This document shows, in pieces, positions 25,625-34,700 of a stretch of DNA of 48,237 nucleotides. The translations under genes were made by a program, and so were the position numbers. The first letter of the stretch is position 1. Every line of letters begins with the position of its first letter. The notes under the pieces are model-generated. The model did not search any database. It was not told the origin of the DNA and saw only the letters and a list, made by a program, of their open reading frames with translations. Source of the stretch: Bacteroidota bacterium (lineage in GTDB: Bacteria > Bacteroidota > Bacteroidia > 2-12-FULL-35-15); NCBI GenBank assembly GCA_005772895.1, contig SXIH01000005.1, positions 1 to 48,237 on the forward strand. The letters are read 5' to 3'.

Positions 25625-26860
25625 TTATTTTACTCGTTCCAACAAAGCCATATAAAATCCATCGGCATGATATACTTCTGGTGAATAGCGCTTTTCTCCA
25701 AGTAAATTCCATTTATCACCAACCATATTTAAAAACCATTTCACTTGATCTTCTCCTTCTGAAGGTAAAATACTACAAGTAGCATACACCATCTTTCCAC
25801 CTACTTTTGTGATATCTGAAAAATTAGTGAGTATCTCTTTTTGAAGTGCTTTAACTCTTTCTATCTCTTCTGATGTTAGCTTCCATTTGCTATCAGGGTT
25901 TCTTCTCAATACTCCTAAACCGGAACATGGAACATCCAATAACAATCTATCAGCAGTATCTTTTAATCGTTTGATTACTTTAGAAGAATCTATTTCTCTT
26001 GTTTCAACAATACGAACATCTGCTCTTACTGCACGTTTTTTTAGTTCTTCCAGTTTTCTTCCTTTTACATCCAATGCAATAATGCGTCCTTTGTTTTTCA
26101 TTAAAGAAGCTAAATGCAATGTTTTTCCTCCGGCTCCTGCACAAGCATCCACTACTCTCATTCCAGGTTGTACATTTAAAAATTCAGACACCATTTGTGA
26201 GGATGCATCTTGTACTTCAAACAATCCTTTATGAAAAGCTTCCGTTCTGAAAACGTTACGTTGGAATTTTAATTCAACTGCATCGGGCGACCAGGAGATT
26301 AATGTGCTCTCCATAATATTTTCTGCTTCTAAAGCAGTTTGTAGTTCTTTGGGATTTGTTTTTAAGGAATTTGCTCGCAATACAACAGTCGGTTTTTGAT
26401 TCAAAGCACGAATCACCTTGTCCCAATCTTTGCCAATCTCTTTTGCTCCTATCTCATCCAACCAATCCGGAATTGATTCTCTGATTTTTCTAATCTTATG
26501 GAATTTCTCTAGCTGAGAAACAACCTTCTTTTCACTCAATCCTTTAAAATAATTGCTATCTGGCAAATCATATCCATCAAAAACCAAATAGGTTCCAAAT
26601 ATCATCCAAAGATTTCTATCGGATAGTTTTGATGCTTCTTCCAAACCGGCAGACACATATAGTAATCTCCAATTACGAACCATATCATAAGTAACATCAG
26701 AAACAAATCCCCGTTCACGAACATCCCAATACTTGTTCGCCTTCATCACTTTTTCAATTGCCTTATCAGCATATTCGTTTTTCTCAAATATGTCTTTTAA
26801 TGCTGTAAAAATTGCCTTAATATGAAAGGAGTGATGCTTTAAATAAAATTCTTTAGCCAT
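25625..26860 (-). CDS. RsmB/NOP2-family rRNA (cytosine-C5) methyltransferase
   Basis: 411-residue SAM-dependent RNA methyltransferase. The N-terminal helical part (about 1-130) resembles the NusB-like domain of RsmB (ADKAIEKVMKANKYWDVRERG). The catalytic domain has the SAM-binding motif VVDACAGAGGKTLHLASLM near 237-255, motif IV LLDVPCSGLGVLRRNPDSKW near 305-325 (Cys assists release) and motif VI MVYATCSILPSEGEDQV near 357-372, whose TC Cys is the nucleophile. The target is likely 16S rRNA, but the exact cytosine cannot be read. A -7 element lies immediately before the start codon, suggesting a very short or absent leader. Confidence 0.92.
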   Translation of the reverse strand: MAKEFYLKHHSFHIKAIFTALKDIFEKNEYADKAIEKVMKANKYWDVRERGFVSDVTYDMVRNWRLLYVSAGLEEASKLSDRNLWMIFGTYLVFDGYDLPDSNYFKGLSEKKVVSQLEKFHKIRKIRESIPDWLDEIGAKEIGKDWDKVIRALNQKPTVVLRANSLKTNPKELQTALEAENIMESTLISWSPDAVELKFQRNVFRTEAFHKGLFEVQDASSQMVSEFLNVQPGMRVVDACAGAGGKTLHLASLMKNKGRIIALDVKGRKLEELKKRAVRADVRIVETREIDSSKVIKRLKDTADRLLLDVPCSGLGVLRRNPDSKWKLTSEEIERVKALQKEILTNFSDITKVGGKMVYATCSILPSEGEDQVKWFLNMVGDKWNLLGEKRYSPEVYHADGFYMALLERVK

Positions 26861-26864
26861 GGTG

Positions 26865-26872
26865 CAAATATA
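26865..26872 (-). promoter_or_regulatory. -7 element TATATTTG abutting the methyltransferase start
   Basis: TATATTTG on the minus strand ends 4 bp before the ATG at 26860. If used, transcription would begin at or within the start codon. No good -33 element was found. Confidence 0.4.
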
Positions 26873-26934
26873 CGATTCAGAAAACGAATCTATATGAATA
26901 TTAAGAATAAAGGAGCTTTAATTATTTGACAAGG

Positions 26935-27942
26935 TCAACTCTTTTTTATCCTTAATCTGAACTCTTTACCTATTCCGATAAATGTTTGATGATTGAGCGG
27001 GAATTCAAAAAAGACATGAAGCATGCTTAAAAGGAATAAAGCATAAAATCCAATTTTATAACTGAATGCATACAATACAACTGATAATATCCATAATAGG
27101 AGGATAATGATCATTCGTTGTTTTGAAATTTCGTTCCACTTGATAACCGTTGTTTTGGAAAACCAGTTTAAATAATGGTAAGTATATGCAAATGCAATAA
27201 AACGCATAATTGCCAAAGCATTTGTATCATAATATAACATTGTGCTATCATTTGGAGCCATCGTTCCAAATCCAAATGCACTATATAAGGTAACATTTAA
27301 GAATTTGAAAAATGCATAGGCTTTTTTGCCATATTCGGTAACTGCCATCCCAAAATTATCGGGGATATAAACGAAACAAACAACCGCACAAAGTACAAAT
27401 ACAATAAATGAAATTATTCCCGACAAACTTTTACTTTTTAAAGCTCCAAACAAGATAAACCCTCCGGTAAAAAAATAAACATGGATTATAGTCGGCAACC
27501 ATATTGCAAAAAGCAAATAAGGAAAATTAGGATATTGGTTAAAACTGAAAATCATGGATGCCATAAATGCTAATACAACAAACAAAAGCTTTATCGCTAT
27601 TTTTTGAGTGTATAAAATCACCAAAGCATATACAAATCCGGAAAACAGAAAACTAGCCACTACCGAATTGAATTTTGATTGCTGATTGAACATTCCAATA
27701 GTAATTCCAAGAACCAACAATACAAAAATCCAAATATCGCTTTTCGATTTAATAAAATAGTTTTTCTTTTCCAACCAGGAGATTTCGGTGAGATAATGCA
27801 AAGGACCTAAAACGGCATAAGAGAACAAAAACACCTCAAAAGGTAAAATATATGCTGCAACCAAACTAAGAACCATCAACACTATATTGATGTTATTAAT
27901 TCCATTACTTGTAGTCAACCGAGAAAGAATGCCTGTATTCAT
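26935..27942 (-). CDS. Polytopic membrane protein with five histidines, unknown function
   Basis: 335-residue protein with about nine or ten hydrophobic segments. I do not recognise its family. All five histidines of the protein fall in or beside membrane segments: His49 (VLGPLHYLTEISWLEKK), His154 (PTIIHVYFFTGGF), His256 (AYTYHYLNWFSKT), His309 and His318 (LLSMLHVFFEFPLNHQTF). Such a set could bind a metal, as in membrane-bound di-iron oxygenases, or heme, but this is inference. It sits between the ABM monooxygenase and the RsmB-type gene. A dispersed repeat separates it from the ABM gene, so shared transcription is unproven. Confidence 0.7.
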   Translation of the reverse strand: MNTGILSRLTTSNGINNINIVLMVLSLVAAYILPFEVFLFSYAVLGPLHYLTEISWLEKKNYFIKSKSDIWIFVLLVLGITIGMFNQQSKFNSVVASFLFSGFVYALVILYTQKIAIKLLFVVLAFMASMIFSFNQYPNFPYLLFAIWLPTIIHVYFFTGGFILFGALKSKSLSGIISFIVFVLCAVVCFVYIPDNFGMAVTEYGKKAYAFFKFLNVTLYSAFGFGTMAPNDSTMLYYDTNALAIMRFIAFAYTYHYLNWFSKTTVIKWNEISKQRMIIILLLWILSVVLYAFSYKIGFYALFLLSMLHVFFEFPLNHQTFIGIGKEFRLRIKKS

Positions 27943-27958
27943 TAATTATATTTTATTT

Positions 27959-27983
27959 TGTCACCCTGAGCGGAGTCGAAGGG
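27959..27983 (-). repeat. Dispersed repeat, CTTCGACTCCGCTCAG family
   Basis: The plus strand reads TGTCACCCTGAGCGGAGTCG then AAGGG, the same 25 bp as at 23201-23225. It lies between two minus-strand genes. Confidence 0.8.
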
Positions 27984-27989
27984 CATATA

Positions 27990-28307
27990 CTATTTATTAA
28001 ATTCATAATCTCTCTCCACCAAACAAATTCTTGTCTTATAATTCTGATACCACTCTTTTCTTCCTTTTTCCTGAGCCATTAAATGCTCAGCATTCATTTT
28101 CCAATTCCGTATTGCTTCCAAACTGCTCCAATAAGAAACCGTAATCCCAATTTCTTCCTTTGCAGATTCAATTCCTAGATAACCGTCTTGCTGTTTTGCT
28201 AATTCCAACATTCTATCAGCCGTACTTTCATACCCTTCTCTTACTTCTGTTCCTATAGAAGTAAAAATAACGGCATAATAAGGCGCCTTTGGAGTTTTTG
28301 CTATCAT
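27990..28307 (-). CDS. Antibiotic biosynthesis monooxygenase (ABM) domain protein
   Basis: 105-residue protein of the dimeric alpha+beta barrel superfamily. The core YYAVIFTSIGTEVREGYEST, ELAKQQDGYLGIESAK and ITVSYWSSLEAIRNWKMNAEH fits ABM proteins, similar to the YqjZ type. Members include heme-degrading and quinone-forming oxygenases, but many have no known substrate. It begins 1 bp after the stop of the cupin gene, so the two are almost certainly cotranscribed. Confidence 0.85.
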   Translation of the reverse strand: MIAKTPKAPYYAVIFTSIGTEVREGYESTADRMLELAKQQDGYLGIESAKEEIGITVSYWSSLEAIRNWKMNAEHLMAQEKGRKEWYQNYKTRICLVERDYEFNK

Positions 28308-28308
28308 A

Positions 28309-28698
28309 TTAGTCTACAAATATTCTATCCTTCCCATCAAAGCGTGGCGATTGCACCGACAATACTTTTACAGGAATAAATGAGGTTACTTTTAAAGAAT
28401 GAACTGTATTCATAGGAATAAAAATAATATCCCCCTTTTTTACTTTAAAGGTTTTATCTCCCAACAACATTTCGCCTTCACCTTCTAATACATATACATT
28501 TTCAGTATGTTTTGCATGTTTATGCTTTTTAACTTCCTTTTTGATGAAAATAACGAAACTGCTGCTTAAGGAATCGGAGGCAATTGTTCTACTATATATA
28601 TTGTCATAATTTGACGGAGCGTTTATCGTATCCAAAGATTGATTTTGCCCTGTTGCCAAAAGTGGAAATAGGAATAATAAAAGGAAAAGGTTTTTCAT
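28309..28698 (-). CDS. Secreted cupin-domain protein
   Basis: 129-residue protein with signal peptide MKNLFLLLFLFPLLATGQ, start at 28698 chosen for that signal and because a -7 element lies just upstream. The mature part is a single cupin: KKHKHAKHTENVYVLEGEGE supplies His and Glu of motif 1 (H-x-H form, with extra His), and GDIIFIPMNTVHSL supplies motif 2 with its His. It likely binds a divalent metal in the periplasm. Ligand or enzymatic activity is unknown. It is transcribed ahead of the ABM gene. Confidence 0.87.
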   Translation of the reverse strand: MKNLFLLLFLFPLLATGQNQSLDTINAPSNYDNIYSRTIASDSLSSSFVIFIKKEVKKHKHAKHTENVYVLEGEGEMLLGDKTFKVKKGDIIFIPMNTVHSLKVTSFIPVKVLSVQSPRFDGKDRIFVD

Positions 28699-28715
28699 TT
28701 GAATTTGGTAACACA

Positions 28716-28723
28716 CAAATATA
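28716..28723 (-). promoter_or_regulatory. -7 element TATATTTG before the cupin gene
   Basis: Exact TAnnTTTG match on the minus strand, 17 bp before the cupin ATG at 28698 and directly after the macroglobulin terminator. No properly spaced -33 TTTG was found. Confidence 0.45.
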
Positions 28724-28725
28724 AT

Positions 28726-28767
28726 GAAAAAGCGACTTGCCTTAAATGAATAAGGCAAATCGCTTTT
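28726..28767 (-). terminator. Terminator of the macroglobulin gene
   Basis: On the minus strand AAAAGCGATTTGCCTTA pairs with TAAGGCAAGTCGCTTTT (one mismatch), followed by T. It isolates the macroglobulin gene from the cupin operon. Confidence 0.88.
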
Positions 28768-28789
28768 AAAAACTAATGCTTCAAAAAAA

Positions 28790-31700
28790 CTACTTTCCTA
28801 CCTTCACTCTGATTCCTTCCGAGTTGCTCGAAAATTCTGGAGCATACATACATTGAATAGATGTTATTCCGTTTGAGAAATTACCATTATGTGTCACCAC
28901 CATTGGATATTCAAAAACGTAAGTTCCTTTCGGTAATCTATCGAAGAAGAAGTTGGTCGCAGCATCTCTTGTGCTTTCATAATAACCCAATCCATCTTGC
29001 CATTTATATGTTGAGATAACATTGGTCGGTTCAAATCCAGATGCTCTCATATCTTTCATCTGAACATATTCCATATCTCTGTCTACGCGCAGCTCTATTC
29101 TCACTTTTATCTTATCTCCGACTTTCAACAAAGTCTTTTCAGAAATTGGTTCGATAACCGGACCAGCATCTGTATTTTTTTGTAAGAACAATTGTTTTTT
29201 CAAAACCAATGGTGTTTTTGATGGAGTGATTTTATCCAACTGTTCAAAATATTGCCAGTACACTGCTCCCCAACTTACACCTGCATCTTTTTTCACAACG
29301 GTTACTTCTCCCATGTTCGGCTTAATGTCGCTTCCACTCCAAGATGTTTTGAAATATCCCGTTCCTGCTTCTTGTTTTACACCATCCAATTTTTTAGGAT
29401 CAATTTTCATATCGCCCATCGTGATATCGACATTGGTTTCTGTCGCCAACCAATCTGTTCCTCTTAACAACAATGCATAAACTGCTTCAGTTGTTGCTTT
29501 GGTTGTTTTCCAATCTTGTGTTTGTTTTGATTTCAACAACCAAACTTTCATATCATCCACCGCTTTTTTATCGTTATTTATTTCGTCAAACGCTTCAATC
29601 AATAAAGCTTGTGATTCAATAGGTGCTTGGTACCAATAGTAACCTCCATAATTTTCTTTCCAATACATTCCCATCTCTTCACTATTCAAAGAATTTTCTT
29701 TGATAGATTTCAAAATCTCTTTCGGAGTTACTTTATCATCATAACGGTTCAATGCTAAAGCAATCATTCCTTGCATATATCTTCCGTTATCCAACCAATA
29801 TTTTTTCGCTTGACCTTTATAATAGTCGAATGCTTTTTGATTGCGATTGTCTATCGATACATCTTTGAAATAACTTCTCGCATACAAGTATTGAATCTGA
29901 GAATAACTCAAATGATTTTTATCGATGTTTGCTTTATCATGTTTCAAAATCCATTCGTAATCTTCACGGATACGGTTATCCAAATATCTCGCTCCGTCTT
30001 TTACCATCTTCCAAACTTTAGCATCCTCGCGTACATTTTTCACCCCTAGTTTATCAAGATGTCCCATTCCTGTTACAATGTGTTGAGTAATGTAACGATC
30101 ATCACGCATTCCTTCAAACCAAGGGAAACCTCCATTTGGTGTTTGCATCTTCTCTAATTTCTTTAGAGCTCTTGCCAACTCGCTACCCATTTTATTTAAA
30201 TCGAATAAAAGAGCAACTCGTTTTTTGCGTTCCGATTCATCTTTTGCTTCCAACACCCATGGAGTTTCTTCCAACATCAACGATTTCAATTCTTGATTTT
30301 TTTCAAGATTAGATAAAAGTGCTTTCGAATCCGGAGTATTCTTCCATGAATCAAATACTGCTTTAATCTTCGGTGATGAATTAGCAATGTGTGAAGCAAT
30401 ACTGTTTGCATAAAAACGAGAGAAGGTTTGTTCAGCACATTCGTATGGATATTCCATTAAGTATGGAAGCGATTGCACAGCATACCAAGCCGGATTTGCA
30501 GTGAACTCTAAAGTTACTTTATGGTTTTTTAAAGTAGTTGATCCATTGCTTTGGTTAATCAATTTTTCAAAACGATACGTTTTGGTTTGGTTACCGCGAA
30601 TCGGTAATGGCATAGATTCAGTCACCAGCATTCTGTTTGTTAAAACAGGCAAAGCCATTTCTTCACCATCTGTAAAGTTTGAAGCTTTAGCTACTACTTT
30701 ATAAGTGATAGCACCAACGCCTTCCGGAATTGAAATATTCCAAGTAACAATTGTACTCTTTCCTTTTGCTGCCGTAAAATCTCTTTCGCCAATGGTTGCA
30801 AATTTTCCATGTAATGCTTCCAGCATATTCCATGTAATTTCCTTCATGGTTGTTGCATCGTATAAAAAGATGTCAGCTTTTCCAACTAAATCTCCATCCG
30901 ACAAATTTTGAATTTTTGCACTGAATTCCATTTTATCGTTTTCGCGGAAAAAACGCGGAGCATTTGGAACAACCATTAATTCTTTTTGAGTTTGTAATTC
31001 ATTTTGAATAGTCCCAAATTTTAAATCTTTGGTATGAGCAAAGCCCATCATCTTCCATTTTGTTAACGATTCTGGAATAGTAAATTTCACAATTACATTT
31101 CCATCTTTATCAGTTTCCAAACTTGGATAGAAAAATGCAGTCTCAGCAAAATTGCTGCGCGCTGCAACTTTCGACATATCTTCAGCACCCTTTCCACTTC
31201 CAGGAACCATGCTTGCAAATTCTCCATTCATAGACTCTGAAACTGCAGTAGTTGTTGTAACATCAGAAATTGTTCCTCCCATTAATCCCAAATTTGCTTT
31301 CCCTCCGCTTTCCTTCTTATCTTTATTTTTTCCACTATCTTCTCTCTCCAAAGATTTTTCTTCATCTGCCATAATTGCATTCCCAGTCATAGCAGGCGCT
31401 GATTTTGAAACCATTCTATTTCTTCCTCCTCTGTAATTATATTCCGCCCCATCGTTATCATCATAATATCCATAATATCCATTACTGTATCCAAACCAAT
31501 TTAATTGATCATAATACTTGTAAGCACCATAAGGATATTTATTCCAATCCACACTATATAATTGTGCATTTACAATTCCGAAACCGCTATTTGTTTCCCA
31601 ATATAAATTAGAGTAGTAGTTATTATAAATATTGAAATACCAATTGTTGGGCCTGAATGCATCCAAAGAAGCATCATACAGAGCTGCCATCATTTCAGCT

Positions 31701-34700
31701 GCAACTTTATCTCCTTTTCTGTCTTTGATTTTAATCTTCCACTCTTCATTTTGTCCTGGCAATAATTTATTGCGGAAGGTCTCAAACTCAATGTCCAATT
31801 CTTTGTTTGTAAACGGAACAGTAAATACTCCATTTTGAGAATATACACGATTGTTTTTGACAAACACATAATGGAAAGAAAAATTACCTCTATGCTTTTC
31901 TTCTATCGGAATCTCAATTAACTTTTGTTCTTTGTTAAGCGTAATAAATTCTTTTTTTACAATTTCTCCTTTGTGTTCAATTTCATAAAACACTTGTACG
32001 TTTTCTTCCTTTGAACCGACAATGAATTTTGCTTTTTCACCTGGCTCCAAAGCATTTGTAGTAATTAAATTAAACCAGTTGATTTCATTGCTTGGCACTT
32101 CTGTTCCTGTTGTTGAATGAACTGTAAAGTATTTTATGTCTTTTACATCTTCTCCATAAGCATCTTTGCTATGTGCTTCCATCACATATACTCCTTGTTT
32201 CCAAGATGCGAGATTTGTCAATTTTACAGAATCATTAGTCGTAACAGTTACCTTGGCATTTAAACTGTTTTTATTCTGATTAGTGATTTTTACTCCATCA
32301 ACATATGTTTCAACAGATGTATTACTAAAGTTTTTCTCAAACACTTTTTCTCCTCGCTTCCATTTATACATATTGTTTTCATCCTTGTATAAATCTTTTG
32401 GAAAGTCTTTTTCAAAATCTGCCTGAGCAATAACATATTTATCGGGTTGCGACCAGGCACGTGTGCGATATGTTTTATCTGGCTCAATCAATTTATAAAT
32501 TTCCACCTTCCCTTGAGCTTTTTCAAATTGTCCGCTCATGTTTGTAGAGTATATAGCAAATGCTTTTTTACCTGCCTGTCCGGCAGGCAGGTTTCCTTTT
32601 TCTAATAAGTTAGGAATACTCACATTCAAATTCAAAGCAGTGTAAGCAGCACTCACATAAGTTTGTGAACTATGTGTTTCACCATTAATGTCGGTTACAT
32701 CTGCATAAATTGTATATGAATAAGTAGGCTCATACGATTTCGGAATACTTAAATCAGGAATGGCTTTGAAGTCGACAAAAAATGCACCTGTATCATTTGA
32801 AGTTGTAACTCCATTTGTAATTTCCATTTGTGGTGATTGCGGATAATATCCTCTCCACCAATACCACCAATATGGGAATGAGGCATTTCTTACAACACGA
32901 TATTTTACTTCTGCTCCATCAATTTTAGCTCCGGAATAAGCATTTGCAACTCCATTCACACTTATCGTTTCATTCAAACGATAACTTCCTTTTACAGGAT
33001 TAAACTTCACTTCGAATTTCGGACGTTTGTATTCTTCTACAGAAAAATAAATTGTTCCACTTCCATTTGCCAAACTCATTTGTCCGTTTAAAACGCCACT
33101 AGGGGTTGTAAACGTTCCATTGAATGTTCCGTACTCGTTGGTTGTTAAATTTACATCTGCTACTTTCTGATAGTTCACATCATAAAATGTAACAGTTGTT
33201 GCAGTGTTCGGCATAAGCTCATTTGTTTCTCCATCGGTTTTAATCATTATCCCTTTGAAGTAAACTGTTTGTCCCGGACGATAAATTCCTCTGTCTAAAA
33301 AGAAAAACGTTTTTGGATATTTGTTCTTATCCTTTTCATATCCTCTGTATTGATAAATTCCGTTTTCTGTTTGCAAACGATCCGTTCCAGTTGGATCATT
33401 TAATAATGGTGTTGGAGATTTGTAAGAGAAGTCAATCGTAAAGTTTCTATACTCTTGAGTTGGAGGGACATTAAAATATCCAAATTCATCCGAAGTATAT
33501 TTTTCTGATTTAACATATTCGTATTTTCGAGTTGTATAATTATATTTCTCGAAGTACAATTGTGCGGATACTCCTTTTAACGGAGCACCTGTTTCACGAT
33601 GCTGCATAAAGAAATCGTAGCTGCCATTTGTCATTCTACGATTGATATAACTAATGTTCGACATCCAAGTAGCTGCGTAAGCAACACCATTATTTTTGTA
33701 AGAAAATGTTTTATCGGAGCCAATTAAAATTACATAATGTCCAAAAGGTAATTCCGGAATTTTAATTTCTGTAGAATGCGATTGATAATCTCCATCATCT
33801 GGTAATTCAACAGTAAATTCTTTTACTGAAGTCAGTTTCAAATATTGTTTAATGAGCTGTTCTCCGTAATAACGTTCAATGTATTTGTTATATTTATCAA
33901 TATCCATTTGAGCAATACGAACATGAACTGTTTTCAAATTTTTGTAAGTAACCAATGCACGTGAAGGAGCGTTTGGAATATTTACTTTTTCTGCCATAAA
34001 ATCGACAGCATGTTCAACTATTCTAGCTTTTAAAGCTTCGCAATTTTGTGCTCCATCACTTTTAGGATATTTTTTAATAACTGCATCACATAGTTCCAGC
34101 GCTTGTTTTTTCATCCACTTATTTTCGTCTGATTGTAATGCATTGTATTTATTTCCTTTTTCGAAATACACTTGTGCAATTTCATAACTCACATCCGCAG
34201 ATGAGGGATCAGCATTAAATTTTGCTTCCAAATTTTGTAACGCTAAAAAGTATAAACTGTCTTTAATTTCTGAAGTGGAATTTCTTTTTACAAATTTTAA
34301 CCGTTTGACATCTACATCTATCAAAGCTTTTGGGTCAGTATCATTTGAATGAAATGCCGTTAAGTCTTGTAATATTTTGATTGCATAAAATTTCGATGAA
34401 AGTGAATCTTTTGATACAATACCAATTTTTGCAAATTCATCATAGTTCCAGAAATAACTTTCTGAATTAATTTCAAACTTATAAGTTGGTCGTGTAATGT
34501 CCGGTTCTTCGTTAGAATAATAATCAACGGCACGATGAGCAAGAAAATCATAAAGTGTTGGTCGGAATTTTCGAGAGTTGGTTTGTTTTACTAAAATCTC
34601 ATCATAAATATTTAATGGTGTACGTTTTAAACTATCTGTTGCTTCCAAAGATGCTTGATAATTTTCAATCACTTTTGTGAAAATGGTTTTTAGATCCCAA

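Noticed and set aside
31405..31611. Plus-strand ORF opposite the Tyr/Asn-rich part of the macroglobulin
   Set aside because: It is the antisense reading of biased Tyr/Asn codons (His/Ile-rich translation) and has no start context or known similarity.
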